From: an uncultured Vibrio sp.
GTDB taxonomy: Bacteria; Pseudomonadota; Gammaproteobacteria; Enterobacterales; Vibrionaceae
NCBI GenBank assembly: GCA_947504195.1
Contig: CANNGN010000002.1
Coordinates: 434,001 to 498,000 of the forward strand
Length of the DNA: 64,000 nt
Direction of reading: 5' to 3'
In this document: positions 9,057 to 18,463 of the stretch, one piece after another
How the letters are laid out: each line of letters starts with the position of its first letter
Position numbering within the stretch: position 1 is the first letter of the stretch
Made by a program: the position numbers and the translations under genes
Notes under the pieces: generated by a model
The model's input: only the letters and a program-made list of their open reading frames with translations
Told to the model about the DNA's origin: nothing
Databases searched by the model: none

Positions 9057-9990
9057 TACCATAGCGAGTTTCGGCTGATTGGACTGCTTTCAGTACGGCG
9101 GTAGCCATGACTTCTGCAGCAAGAGCACCGATAACAGACACGTCTGCTTCATATTCACCCGTGGAAAGCGTAAATATGGTGTCCCCATCATGAAGAGTGT
9201 GTATTGGGTTAATTACTCGAGCAAAACCATCATGCGCCATCATTGATACTTTTTGGGCTTGCGCTTTTGTCAATTTCGCATTGGTTGCAATCGTGCCAAT
9301 GGTGGTATTTGACATCTTTGGGTTAATCCCAGTTGATATTATCTCTTTATATACATTGATCGTGCCGGCAAAATGAGTTTTATCTTCCGTTAACATTCCA
9401 GCAATCACTTTTCCAGAAGAGGGATCGATAACGTCACCTAAGCTATTTACCGCTACAATTGCCCCAATTACGATATCGTTACATCTTAGACTCGCAGTAC
9501 CGAGTCCGCCTTTCATTGCAAACTCTATTCCTTTAGTTTTACCGACTGATGCACCTGTGCCTGCACCGACGTTACCGCAGCGAGCTTCGTCATCGGTGGC
9601 GTTAACACACGCTTGGTATCCCATCGCTTTATCGGGACGAGCATGATAATCAGCAACAGGTAAATCAAACAGAACAGCACTTGGAACAATTGGAACAACC
9701 CCCACACCGACGTCATACCCTCTGCCATGCTCTTCACACCAACTCATTACGCCATCTGCGCCGGCAAGTCCATAAGCACTGCCACCACCTAAATAGACGG
9801 CATGGACTCCTTGGATTAGGTTGACAGGATTGAGTGCATCGGTTTCACGAGTTCCGGGACCACCACCTGCAACGTCGACACCACAGACCGCATCTAAATT
9901 GGGTAATATCACCGTACATCCAGTTCCGCCTTGGTCATCTTGAGCATGCCCTACCTTAATTCCAGGGACATCACAGATAGAATCCAACAT
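9037..9990 (-). CDS. P1 (S58, DmpA/BapA-like) family aminopeptidase
   Basis: A 317-residue self-processing N-terminal-nucleophile hydrolase of the DmpA family, which includes D-amino-acid amidases and beta-peptidyl aminopeptidases. The N-terminal PGIKVGHAQD and the GGGSAYGLAGADG block are family hallmarks. The autocleavage site is SNTTIGTIATN (227-237), with T229 aligning with the DmpA nucleophile serine, so Thr replaces Ser. The start is well supported by AAGGAG 7 nt upstream. It converges on the amidase gene with a 20-bp overlap, so the two messages would be antisense at their ends. No signal peptide. Confidence 0.88.
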   Translation of the reverse strand: MLDSICDVPGIKVGHAQDDQGGTGCTVILPNLDAVCGVDVAGGGPGTRETDALNPVNLIQGVHAVYLGGGSAYGLAGADGVMSWCEEHGRGYDVGVGVVPIVPSAVLFDLPVADYHARPDKAMGYQACVNATDDEARCGNVGAGTGASVGKTKGIEFAMKGGLGTASLRCNDIVIGAIVAVNSLGDVIDPSSGKVIAGMLTEDKTHFAGTINVYKEIISTGINPKMSNTTIGTIATNAKLTKAQAQKVSMMAHDGFARVINPIHTLHDGDTIFTLSTGEYEADVSVIGALAAEVMATAVLKAVQSAETRYGIKGMAN

Positions 9991-10286
9991 ACTCCAACTC
10001 CTTGCGCATTATAGTTGATCGCTTAATGGGTCATTCACGATTTGATTTCCTAACCTAACAATGAGAAATAATTTAAGCCAGTTATTTAAGCCTAAAACCC
10101 ATGAATTTTTTGCCTCGAATTCACTGTTCACTATTTTTTGAGCTTGAGTCTTGAACACCGGTTGCCTAACGTTAGCTGGAAGTCTATTATCGAACAGCTT
10201 TAGAGCGAGTTAACCGCCAGAAAAGTGATGTAAACTAAGTAGATTTACTACGGGCTGTTAGCATTTTATGGCAGAGGAGATCCCCG
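9991..10286. other. Spacer between the P1 peptidase and the PqiA-like gene
   Basis: This divergent promoter region has no coding sequence of note. It contains two TTTAAGCC-type direct repeats near 10072 and 10086, and a short upstream frame (ATG at 10268, seven codons, TAA ending at 10291) just before the PqiA-like gene. No clear operator or terminator was recognised. Confidence 0.5.
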
Positions 10287-10301
10287 ATTAAAACGCAACC
10301 A

Positions 10302-10808
10302 ATGAAAGATGAATCAGTTCTAATTCCTGCTGTTGAAGCTAAAAAGTTACGTTGGTTATTACTTACGGCTACCATCTTCTTTGCCATTGGTATTGTGACA
10401 CCGATGATGACCGTTACTAAGTTTTTTGTCTTTGAAAATTCCTTTTCGGTGCTTTTCGGCGCGCTTGAGTTGCTGCTTGGCGGTCATTTCGTTTTGTTTC
10501 TGGTTGTCGCTGGGTTTAGTATTCTACTGCCACTACTCAAGATTTACGTACTTTATAATCTCTTATTACCCCGTAACAGATCATCACGAAAGACAAAACA
10601 ATTCTTAAACCTTATGCATGAGTATGGTCGATGGGCCATGCTTGATGTCATGGTGGTTGCGGTCTTGATTGTTTCCGTCAAATTGGGAGCGATAGCCAGC
10701 ATTCAAATTCATTTTGGCTTATTTGTCTTTGGTGCTAGTGTGTTGTTAATTATGCTTATCACCAACAAAATTGTTCATTTCACCAAAATTGAAAGCGAGT
10801 TAGTGTAA
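10302..10808 (+). CDS. PqiA-like inner-membrane protein (single domain)
   Basis: A 168-residue membrane protein with four predicted helices and the paraquat-inducible protein A signature GRWAMLDVMVVAVLIVSVKLG. Full-length PqiA has two such domains and is followed by MCE-family PqiB; here there is one domain and no pqiB, as in other single-domain PqiA-like proteins. The start is uncertain: the ATG at 10302 has no close ribosome-binding site, whereas AGAGGAG at 10273-10279 is ideally spaced (7 nt) from an in-frame ATT at 10287. Function is unknown beyond a likely envelope role. Confidence 0.8.
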   Translation: MKDESVLIPAVEAKKLRWLLLTATIFFAIGIVTPMMTVTKFFVFENSFSVLFGALELLLGGHFVLFLVVAGFSILLPLLKIYVLYNLLLPRNRSSRKTKQFLNLMHEYGRWAMLDVMVVAVLIVSVKLGAIASIQIHFGLFVFGASVLLIMLITNKIVHFTKIESELV

Positions 10809-10860
10809 ACGGAAGAGCAATCGTACTCTGCTAAGTCCGACATATGCTGACATTCTCATT

Positions 10861-11730
10861 TCAATAATTAAGCGTTGCCGCAAGAGGGCAGTGATCACTC
10901 AATTGATATCTCTGGTCTTCTAGTGAATACAGAATTTGAGAGATCGATTTTGCGCTTATATCTGAGCTGGCAATCATGTGATCGACCAGATAGCGATGAC
11001 GTTTCGTCTTACCACTCGGAACACATTCGGATTCTAGCTTACTTGATAACAGGTTAGGTGATGGCTTGGTATCCGCAGAGATTTCTCTCCACATCCAATC
11101 CCCACGATAGGTGAGATCGTGATTAAAATCACCAAGGATTAAGAAAGACTGATTTTTCGCATTCCTCTGGTCAATCCATTCATGTAACTGCTTGCTTTGT
11201 TGTTTGAGGGTCACACAACTTTCTTCTTTTGATAGGTATTTTCCAATACACCCAGCTTTTAAATGCACTGAGAGCAGATGTATCGGAGACGAATTTTGGG
11301 GTTCAAGTACAACGTAGCTTGCGAATCTCAGTTTTCTGTTGGGAGAGAGAACAATATCTTTTGGATCACTGTAAGTGAGCGATTTGTTGATGGCGACACC
11401 AGTATATTGATTGATATCGCGATATTGGAGAGATTGATTTGATGACTTTGCTCGGTCAGACATGATGATATTAAAGTTTTTCCCGAGAACTTTGTTTAAT
11501 ACTCCTAAATCGTTTACTTCTTGAAAGGCAATAACATTCGGCTTGCGTTTTTCAATAATGGTTCGGTATGCATTTAAATCGGCTTGAGAACGTTTCGATT
11601 CTTTAACCTGGGTTGCCTGTGTTGAACTAAGCCATTCAAAATTCCAACTCATTATATTTAGCGACTGCGCGTTAACGTTAAATGCTGTGCTAAGTAAAGC
11701 GAATAATACAAGAGGGTTTTGTATCGACAA
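10861..11730 (-). CDS. Secreted endonuclease/exonuclease/phosphatase-fold protein
   Basis: A 289-residue EEP-superfamily protein with an N-terminal signal peptide (residues 1-21, cleavage near VNA-Q). Visible motifs are MSWNFEWL at the start of the domain, FQEVND (metal-binding Glu), LSVHLKAGC, ILGDFNHD and the terminal SDHCPL, so the metal and catalytic His/Asp residues are intact. It could be an extracellular DNase or a phosphodiesterase; sequence alone does not decide. It is monocistronic and converges on the PqiA-like gene. Confidence 0.85.
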   Translation of the reverse strand: MSIQNPLVLFALLSTAFNVNAQSLNIMSWNFEWLSSTQATQVKESKRSQADLNAYRTIIEKRKPNVIAFQEVNDLGVLNKVLGKNFNIIMSDRAKSSNQSLQYRDINQYTGVAINKSLTYSDPKDIVLSPNRKLRFASYVVLEPQNSSPIHLLSVHLKAGCIGKYLSKEESCVTLKQQSKQLHEWIDQRNAKNQSFLILGDFNHDLTYRGDWMWREISADTKPSPNLLSSKLESECVPSGKTKRHRYLVDHMIASSDISAKSISQILYSLEDQRYQLSDHCPLAATLNY

Positions 11731-11922
11731 TGGCAGACTCCTTTGGTTGATTGTAGAACTTAAATTTTGCTAAAACCGGTTGATCTTGTGCAAAGCCTTA
11801 TGCAGAAAGCCTGACGAAAATACTTCGCTATCTCTCACAAAAATAGAGTTTCATTATAAATTTTCACTAAATGAGACCTGTGATAAAAGATCGTAGCTAT
11901 CTTATCCAAGAGCTAAATTTTC

Positions 11923-11936
11923 TTGATCTAAATCAA
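11923..11936 (+). promoter_or_regulatory. FNR box upstream of nrdDG
   Basis: TTGATctaaATCAA is a perfect match to the FNR consensus (TTGAT-N4-ATCAA). It lies about 130 bp before the nrdD start. FNR activation of nrdDG under anaerobiosis is well known in enteric bacteria, and the site agrees with that role. Confidence 0.85.
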
Positions 11937-11966
11937 TACATGTCTAGGTGATTAGAGTTTAATACA

Positions 11967-12013
11967 CCACAACATATAGTGTCAGACAGTAAATATAAAT
12001 CCCTATATAGTGT
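11967..12013 (+). promoter_or_regulatory. Pair of NrdR boxes upstream of nrdD
   Basis: Two 16-bp elements, ccacaacatatagtgt (11967-11982) and aatccctatatagtgt (11998-12013), share the right half ATATAGTGT and match the NrdR consensus. Their ends are 31 bp apart, three helical turns, the standard arrangement for the ATP-cone repressor NrdR. The left half of each box is degenerate. Confidence 0.85.
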
Positions 12014-12054
12014 ATCTGCCGATGCAACAAAAAAATCAAGGGAAGGAGAATATA

Positions 12055-14175
12055 ATGAAACCAGTAGTGATTAAGCGTGATGGATCAAGCGCTGTATTTA
12101 ACCGAGATCGTATCCAAGCTGCTGTCGAAGCGGCTGCAGACCACGGAAACAAAGAGATTGCCATTTACGCACTCAATGTAGCGTTGGCTGTCGAACTACA
12201 ACTCGAAGGCAAACAGCAGGTTCACATCGCTGACATCCAAACTCTGGTTGAAAACGAATTGATGCAAGGACCGTACAAAACATTAGCGCGTTCTTACATC
12301 GAATATCGTCATGATAGAGATGTTTCCCGTGAGAAGCAAAGTGCATTGACGAGAGAAATTGAGGGGTTGATCGAAGAAAGCAACGCTGACCTACTCAATG
12401 AAAATGCGAACAAAGACGGTAAAGTGATTCCAACTCAGCGTGACTTACTTGCTGGTATCGTGGCAAAACATTACGCGAAAACTCGCATCTTACCGCGAGA
12501 TATTGTGCAAGCGCACGAAGAAGGTGAGCTGCATTATCATGATTTAGATTACGCGCCATTCTTCCCAATGTTTAACTGCATGCTGATTGACCTAAAAGGT
12601 ATGCTTACCCACGGTTTCAAAATGGGCAATGCTGAGATTGATACGCCTAAATCTATTGCTACCGCGACAGCGGTTACCGCACAAATTATTGCTCAAGTTG
12701 CGAGCCACATATACGGTGGTACGACGATTAACCGTATCGACGAAATTCTCGCGCCTTATGTTACTGCAAGCTACGAGAAGAACCTCGAAATCGCGATGGA
12801 GTGGGACATTCATAACCCAGAAAAGTTTGCGACAGAGCGAACTGAGAAAGAGTGTTATGACGCATTTCAGTCGTTAGAGTATGAAGTTAATACATTGCAT
12901 ACCGCGAATGGTCAAACACCGTTTGTTACCTTTGGTTTTGGTTTGGGAACAAGTTGGCAGTCTCGTTTAATTCAAGAGTCGATTTTGAAGAATCGTATTG
13001 CCGGTCTTGGCAAGAATCACAAAACACCGGTATTCCCGAAATTGGTTTTTGCAATCAAAGATGGGTTAAATCACAAGAAGTCAGATCAAAACTACGATAT
13101 CAAGCAATTGGCGCTGGAATGTGCTTCTAAACGTATGTATCCCGACATCTTGAACTACGACCGAGTAGTCGAAGTAACTGGCTCGTTTAAGACGCCAATG
13201 GGGTGCCGTAGCTTCCTAAATCCTTATGAAGAAAATGGCGAGTTAGTTCATGATGGACGTAATAATTTAGGGGTTGTCAGTTTAAATTTACCTCGCGTGG
13301 CGATTCAAGCTAAAGGCGATATCAAAGCATTTTACGAACTGCTTGATCAGCGTTTACTAACCGCTCGTCGAGCACTAGAAACTCGTATTAGTCGCTTAGA
13401 AAAAGTCAAAGCGCGTGTCGCTCCTATTCTCTATATGGAAGGGGCATGTGGAATCCGTTTGAAAGCGGATGACTCGATTGCAGACCTATTTAAAAATGGT
13501 CGAGCGTCTATTTCACTCGGTTATATTGGGGTTCACGAAACCATTAATGCCTTGTTTGATAATGATAGCCACGTTTTTGATGATCAAATGCGTCGTGAAG
13601 AAGCGATCAAAGTGATTCAGTACTTAAAAAGAGCAACCGAGCAATGGGCAGAAGAGACTGGTTACGCATTTAGTCTTTACGGCACACCTAGTGAAAACCT
13701 ATGTAACCGTTTCTGTAGTCTTGATGCAAAACAGTTTGGTGTTATTGAAGGTGTAACTGACAAGGGATACTACACCAACAGTTTCCACCTTGACGTTGAG
13801 AAAAAAGTAAACCCGTACGATAAGATTGATTTTGAAATGCCATATCCAAACTTATCAACCGGTGGCTTTATTTGCTACGGCGAATTTCCAAACATGCAAC
13901 GCAATGTCGAAGCGTTAGAGAATGTGTGGGATTACAGTTACTCACGTGTCCCTTACTATGGAACTAACACACCAATAGATGAGTGCTACGAGTGTGGTTT
14001 CACTGGCGAATTTTCCTGTTCGAGCAAAGGCTTTGTTTGCCCTAAGTGTGGAAACCATGACTCTACGAAAGTATCGGTGACTCGCCGAGTGTGTGGCTAT
14101 TTGGGCAGTCCTGATGCGAGACCTTTTAACTTCGGCAAACAAGAAGAAGTGCAGCGTCGAGTGAAGCATTTGTAA
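12055..14175 (+). CDS. nrdD: Anaerobic ribonucleoside-triphosphate reductase
   Basis: A 706-residue class III ribonucleotide reductase that makes dNTPs without oxygen using a glycyl radical. It has an N-terminal ATP-cone (PVVIKRDGSSAVFNRDRI). The C-terminal zinc cysteines fall at 644, 647, 662 and 665 and the radical glycine at 681 (RRVCGYLG), identical to Escherichia coli NrdD numbering. This supports the start at 12055, which has AAGGAG 6 nt upstream; an in-frame ATG at 12010 lies inside the second NrdR box and is unlikely. It forms an operon with nrdG and is regulated by FNR and NrdR sites. Confidence 0.98.
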   Translation: MKPVVIKRDGSSAVFNRDRIQAAVEAAADHGNKEIAIYALNVALAVELQLEGKQQVHIADIQTLVENELMQGPYKTLARSYIEYRHDRDVSREKQSALTREIEGLIEESNADLLNENANKDGKVIPTQRDLLAGIVAKHYAKTRILPRDIVQAHEEGELHYHDLDYAPFFPMFNCMLIDLKGMLTHGFKMGNAEIDTPKSIATATAVTAQIIAQVASHIYGGTTINRIDEILAPYVTASYEKNLEIAMEWDIHNPEKFATERTEKECYDAFQSLEYEVNTLHTANGQTPFVTFGFGLGTSWQSRLIQESILKNRIAGLGKNHKTPVFPKLVFAIKDGLNHKKSDQNYDIKQLALECASKRMYPDILNYDRVVEVTGSFKTPMGCRSFLNPYEENGELVHDGRNNLGVVSLNLPRVAIQAKGDIKAFYELLDQRLLTARRALETRISRLEKVKARVAPILYMEGACGIRLKADDSIADLFKNGRASISLGYIGVHETINALFDNDSHVFDDQMRREEAIKVIQYLKRATEQWAEETGYAFSLYGTPSENLCNRFCSLDAKQFGVIEGVTDKGYYTNSFHLDVEKKVNPYDKIDFEMPYPNLSTGGFICYGEFPNMQRNVEALENVWDYSYSRVPYYGTNTPIDECYECGFTGEFSCSSKGFVCPKCGNHDSTKVSVTRRVCGYLGSPDARPFNFGKQEEVQRRVKHL

Positions 14176-14184
14176 GGACAAGGT

Positions 14185-14661
14185 ATGAACTACCATAACT
14201 ATTATCCTATCGACGTGGTGAACGGGCCTGGAACTCGTGCAACGCTTTTTGTTTCTGGCTGCGAACATGCATGTCGTGGGTGTTATAACCAGAGTACGTG
14301 GTCATTGCGCTCAGGGCACTCGTTTGATTCAGCAATGGAAGATCGAATCATTGCTGACTTGAACGATAAGCGTATTTACCGACGAGGGTTGTCGCTATCC
14401 GGCGGCGATCCAATGCATCCAGAAAATGTTGCAGATGTTTTGAATTTGGTCAAGCGTGTAAAGCAAGAATGCCCCGATAAGGATATTTGGCTGTGGACAG
14501 GGTACTTACTCGGCGAATTATCTGAGCACCAACGTCAACTTGTGCCTTACCTAGATGTTGTGATTGATGGGAAGTTTGAGCAAGATTTGGCTGACCCATC
14601 ATTAGAGTGGCGAGGCAGCAGTAATCAGGTTGTTCACTATCTAACGCAGTCATCTCAGTAG
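14185..14661 (+). CDS. nrdG: Anaerobic ribonucleotide reductase activase
   Basis: A 158-residue radical-SAM enzyme that generates the glycyl radical on NrdD. The iron-sulfur cluster motif CxxxCxxC is C26, C30, C33 (CEHACRGCYNQ), at the same positions as in E. coli NrdG, followed by the SAM-binding LSGGDPMHPEN. It starts 9 bp after nrdD with AAGGAC upstream, so the two are co-transcribed and co-translated. The operon ends at the hairpin at 14711-14742. Confidence 0.97.
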   Translation: MNYHNYYPIDVVNGPGTRATLFVSGCEHACRGCYNQSTWSLRSGHSFDSAMEDRIIADLNDKRIYRRGLSLSGGDPMHPENVADVLNLVKRVKQECPDKDIWLWTGYLLGELSEHQRQLVPYLDVVIDGKFEQDLADPSLEWRGSSNQVVHYLTQSSQ

Positions 14662-14710
14662 TGAAATTAAGCTTATTCTTAAGCTACTAATCACTTATTA
14701 GCAACAATTA

Positions 14711-14742
14711 AAAACGGCTCATACTTTGATATGAGCCGTTTT
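14711..14742. terminator. Bidirectional intrinsic terminator (nrdG / chemoreceptor)
   Basis: AAAACGGCTCATA and TATGAGCCGTTTT form a perfect 13-bp stem with a 6-nt loop (ctttga). A-tracts and T-tracts on the two sides allow it to work for nrdG on the plus strand and the chemoreceptor gene on the minus strand. Confidence 0.9.
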
Positions 14743-14788
14743 CTATTTTAGATTGTCAATTTTGCACAATACGTATTGATAATTTGGT

Positions 14789-16411
14789 TTAGTGGTTACG
14801 GAAGAAAGCGAGGAGTCGTTTCTGTTTCTCTGCCTCTTCAGACAACACTTGGCTGAACTTAGTGCTTTCACCGATACCGATTACATTTTCGTTGACCATC
14901 TCAACGGTGGCAGAAATGTTGCTTGAAATATCTTCTGTTACACTCGATTGCTCATTTGAAGCTGTTGCGACAAGTGTATTGATGTCAGAGATAGAGTTAA
15001 CTGACTCAGATATCCCACTAAAAGCTTGTTGCAGTTGTTGGGCGACAGTCTGTGATTCATCAATTAATTTTGAGTTTGATTTCATATAATCATCGGCTTT
15101 ACCCGCTTGGTCTTGAAGCTTGGTAATGATCTCTTGAATATCGACGGTTGATTGCTGAGTTTTCGCGGCTAACGAACGGACTTCATCTGCCACGACTGCG
15201 AATCCTCGTCCATGTTCACCTGCACGAGCGGCTTCAATAGCGGCATTGAGCGCGAGTAAGTTTGTTTGTTCTGAGATGCTGTTGATAACATCGATCACCG
15301 CTCCGATTTCAGTCGAGTATGACTTGAGTTGGTCGACAATTTCAGCCGATTCACGCACCGAATCGCCAATTTTTTGTGAAATCGTATCTGAATCGCCAAG
15401 CGAGCAGTTACCGCCATCAACGTTTTTCATTGCTTCGGTCGCTGATTCGTGAGCTTGAGTGGCATTTTGACTCATTTCTAGGGCTGTACTAGACATTTCA
15501 TTTACGGCCGCGGCTACCTGTTCAACCTGACAAAGCATTTGTTGTGAATTGGAATCAGCCTGTGTCATCGTCGACGCTAACGTTTCAGAGGAAGAGGAAA
15601 CGTTGTCGGCAACCGACGTGAGTTGACCTACCATTGTCGAGAGCTTTTCAGCAGTTTTGTTATAGCCTTCTGCAAGCATTCCTAATTCATTGTTTCCTTG
15701 GTCGGGAACTCTTACCGTGAGGTTTCCTTCCGACATCGTGGTCATTGCATTTTGCACTGTATTAATCGATGTCACTAAGTTTCTTGCGATGACAAGAGCG
15801 ATGAAAATGACACCAACAGATACCGCAATCATTAATCCAACCATCATCATGACGGATTGGTCATAGATGATATCACCGTATTGACTGGCTTCTTCAGCTC
15901 CGGCTTCGTTAATGTCTGATAGTTTTAAAAGTGTATTGGAATAATTATTGTAGGCAGTTAATGACGCGCCCAAAAATAACGTTTTTGCTTCATCATTTTT
16001 ATTTTGCTCAGATAACCTCAGGAGGTTGCCTTGTATAGTTAGGTAATCTTGATATTGACGCTTAAATTGCGACAGTAACTCGCGTTCTTCGCTGCTCGAC
16101 ACCAGTTTGCTGTAGGTATTAACTGAATCATTGACGTCGTTTTTAACACTATTGATCGAGGTTGTTGCACTGCGTATTTGAGAAGAGTCAGTAGAAATAA
16201 TATGCACGGCTTCTTGGTTACGAAGATCAGCTGTTTGTGTATTAATCCGTTCTACAAGTTGAACGGAAGGTAACCAATTTGTTGAAATCACCGTTGATTG
16301 GTGGTTGATAATTTGCATTTCGTAAATGGATAAAAGCACTAAGCCAATTAATGCAATAATTGGGATGCAAAACCCACCCAATAATAGCTTACTGATCTTG
16401 ATGTTTTTCAT
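14789..16411 (-). CDS. Methyl-accepting chemotaxis protein
   Basis: A 540-residue transmembrane chemoreceptor: first membrane helix at about 8-29, a helical periplasmic sensor domain of the four-helix-bundle type, second helix ([20 protein letters not shown]), HAMP domain, then a cytoplasmic signalling domain with the conserved tip [20 protein letters not shown]. The start at 16411 is preferred over a frame extension to 16543 because it gives the usual short basic N-terminus before the first helix and has AGAGAA upstream. Ligand is unknown. No che genes are adjacent, so it would join the general array. Confidence 0.93.
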   Translation of the reverse strand: MKNIKISKLLLGGFCIPIIALIGLVLLSIYEMQIINHQSTVISTNWLPSVQLVERINTQTADLRNQEAVHIISTDSSQIRSATTSINSVKNDVNDSVNTYSKLVSSSEERELLSQFKRQYQDYLTIQGNLLRLSEQNKNDEAKTLFLGASLTAYNNYSNTLLKLSDINEAGAEEASQYGDIIYDQSVMMMVGLMIAVSVGVIFIALVIARNLVTSINTVQNAMTTMSEGNLTVRVPDQGNNELGMLAEGYNKTAEKLSTMVGQLTSVADNVSSSSETLASTMTQADSNSQQMLCQVEQVAAAVNEMSSTALEMSQNATQAHESATEAMKNVDGGNCSLGDSDTISQKIGDSVRESAEIVDQLKSYSTEIGAVIDVINSISEQTNLLALNAAIEAARAGEHGRGFAVVADEVRSLAAKTQQSTVDIQEIITKLQDQAGKADDYMKSNSKLIDESQTVAQQLQQAFSGISESVNSISDINTLVATASNEQSSVTEDISSNISATVEMVNENVIGIGESTKFSQVLSEEAEKQKRLLAFFRNH

Positions 16412-16636
16412 GCTGATGTTCTCTTTAAAATGGGCAAATAAGAAATAAAATGAGTAGAATTTTAGTATGATGTGAAAGTAGTTACCTAACACCATCCTGT
16501 ATATACTAGTTGCTACTTTTGAGTTTTGTCGGAAATGTGACAAATTTTTTCTACGTGTTTTTGTGTTTGTTTAGGACGACAGTGTCACATCTAAGATTCT
16601 GTTATTATTTAACTATATTTCAATGAATGATTGACG

Positions 16637-17107
16637 ATGAAAACCATTTACCAGATCAATGAATCAGATTATGTATTCGCTTATATGCTTTCTCGACGCC
16701 TGAGTAGATCGAGCTGGTTTATTCGCGGGTTCGTTGTATGCGTGTTTATCGCGGCGTATGTATGGCTTCCATTGGCTTTAAAACCCGTCATTGTGAGTAT
16801 CGTGGTCGTGGGGTTTGGGATCTTGGTTGTTGCTAGGTTAGGTTCGCCATATATTGCTCGGCGCTATTACCGACGACATAAAGCGGTACGAGAGCCTTAT
16901 AGTATTGAGTTATTTCCGGAGTCTGTCGTGATTGCATCGACACGAGGTCGTTCACGCCTTCGGTGGAATACCATTCACAGTTGGCGTGAGGATCAACATA
17001 ATGTGATTATTTTTCTTTCAGCGAAACAGTTCTATATTGTGCCGAAGCAAATAGCTGAAACGGGATTCAACATTGATGAATTACTGCTGCGGTTACGCCA
17101 ATTTTGA
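16637..17107 (+). CDS. YcxB-like membrane protein
   Basis: A 156-residue protein with two adjacent hydrophobic helices (about residues 28-70) and a C-terminal soluble domain containing VVIASTRGRSRLRWNTIHSWREDQHNVIIFLS, the arrangement of the YcxB-like family. An in-frame TTG at 16631 is only two codons upstream of the ATG, which I prefer. Function of the family is not established. It is monocistronic, divergent from the chemoreceptor. Confidence 0.7.
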   Translation: MKTIYQINESDYVFAYMLSRRLSRSSWFIRGFVVCVFIAAYVWLPLALKPVIVSIVVVGFGILVVARLGSPYIARRYYRRHKAVREPYSIELFPESVVIASTRGRSRLRWNTIHSWREDQHNVIIFLSAKQFYIVPKQIAETGFNIDELLLRLRQF

Positions 17108-17319
17108 TCATTAGCGAGTTTTTAGATGTTGTTGCAGTTCATCACCTGTGAAATCAAGCAGGGGATTGAGACTAATTATGTTTCGGGAGAAGTAGAACCT
17201 TGAGAAATCTTAAACTAAACTCCAATTAAGTCATCATAAATGAAAAGTAAAATCTCATTATTGTCTACTAGACCAAGGGAAAATGTAGATGTAGATGCCA
17301 TTTATTAAAAATAGCCGTG

Positions 17320-17329
17320 TAGTACTACG
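17320..17329. promoter_or_regulatory. Palindrome upstream of the Cra-like regulator
   Basis: GTAGTACTAC is a perfect 10-bp palindrome about 70 bp before the regulator start. It could be an autoregulatory LacI-type site, but it lacks the usual central CG, so support is weak. Confidence 0.2.
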
Positions 17330-17397
17330 TTTTATTTTTATACTTAAATGTATGCGAGTAAAACGAACTGAGAATATATACGATGAGAGCCATTGAT

Positions 17398-18381
17398 ATG
17401 ACTATAGGTGAAGTAGCAAAGCTAGCTGGTGTTTCAAAAACAACAGTGAGCTGTGTTATCAATGGCCAAGCAGCCCAAAATCGCATCAGTAAAGAGACGC
17501 AAAAACGAATTATGACCATTGTTAAGCAATACAACTCTCAGCCAACTCGCCCTGACTCGGTACTATCTGACGATGAAAGCCGTTGTTTTGGTTTGATTAT
17601 TACGGATATTGAAAATACGAGTAACGCTCGATTTATCAAACGATTCGAAAAGCTGGCTCGTGAAGCAGGATTTACGGTATTGGTCTCAAGTACTGAAGAT
17701 GATCCGGAAATAGAAAAGTCGATTGCACAAGCACTCGTTACTCGTCGGGTCGATGCACTAATTGTTGAAACGTCTCTTGGTGATGGGACGGGCTTTTACA
17801 AAGCGATTCAAGACACCGGAACGCCTGTTATTGCGATAGACCGTTCGTTAGATGATGAATTTTTTTCGTGTGTTATTAGTGAAGATTTTGGCGCTGCATT
17901 TGATTTGTCTGCCTCTATCATTTCTCCAAGTATCACGTCAATTGGGTTGATTGGAGCACTGCCTGAATTAAGCGTATCACGCGAGCGACAACTAGGCTTT
18001 GAATTTGCGGTGAAAAAGAAGGGGATCCGCTCTGTTGTCGCACATGGCCAATCGTTTAGTCGTGAAGAAGGCGCACGCTTGTTTTCAGAATGGGTTGAGC
18101 AAGGGTGTGTGCCTGATTCTATTGTGTGTACATCACATAGCCTTCTTGAAGGCGTATTAGATGTGCTAAATCAGCACGATGAACTGCTGAGTATGGTTCG
18201 TTTGGCAACTTTTGGAGATAGTAACTTGCTAGACTTTTTGCCATTTCGGATCAACTCTGTACCTCAGCAATATGACTTGTTTGCGAAAAGCGCTCTAGCG
18301 TTTGCTTTAGATGCTGCAGATCATAATTACCAATCCGGTGTTGAACTCATCCCACGTATCTTGAAAGTGCGTAAGAAATAA
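17398..18381 (+). CDS. LacI-family regulator, Cra/FruR-like
   Basis: A 327-residue LacI-family repressor. The HTH (MTIGEVAKLAGVSKTTVSCVING), the DIENTSNAR segment and the effector-domain block GALPELSVSRERQLGF follow the E. coli Cra pattern closely, closer than other LacI members. No fruBKA operon is adjacent, where the fructose regulator usually sits, so this may be a paralogue with another effector. ATG at 17398 is chosen because the product then starts as Cra does and GAGAG lies 8 nt upstream; an ATG at 17383 is also possible. Confidence 0.8.
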   Translation: MTIGEVAKLAGVSKTTVSCVINGQAAQNRISKETQKRIMTIVKQYNSQPTRPDSVLSDDESRCFGLIITDIENTSNARFIKRFEKLAREAGFTVLVSSTEDDPEIEKSIAQALVTRRVDALIVETSLGDGTGFYKAIQDTGTPVIAIDRSLDDEFFSCVISEDFGAAFDLSASIISPSITSIGLIGALPELSVSRERQLGFEFAVKKKGIRSVVAHGQSFSREEGARLFSEWVEQGCVPDSIVCTSHSLLEGVLDVLNQHDELLSMVRLATFGDSNLLDFLPFRINSVPQQYDLFAKSALAFALDAADHNYQSGVELIPRILKVRKK

Positions 18382-18463
18382 GATTTATCTCCCATTTCAT
18401 CCTGTGTTAACGGCTGTTGATTGCTGTATGATTAAGTCATTCGTGGCTAACACATTCTAATTC

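Noticed and set aside
12010..12054. ATG at 12010 as the nrdD start
   Set aside because: It overlaps the NrdR box and would shift the zinc and radical residues away from E. coli numbering; ATG at 12055 has a strong RBS.
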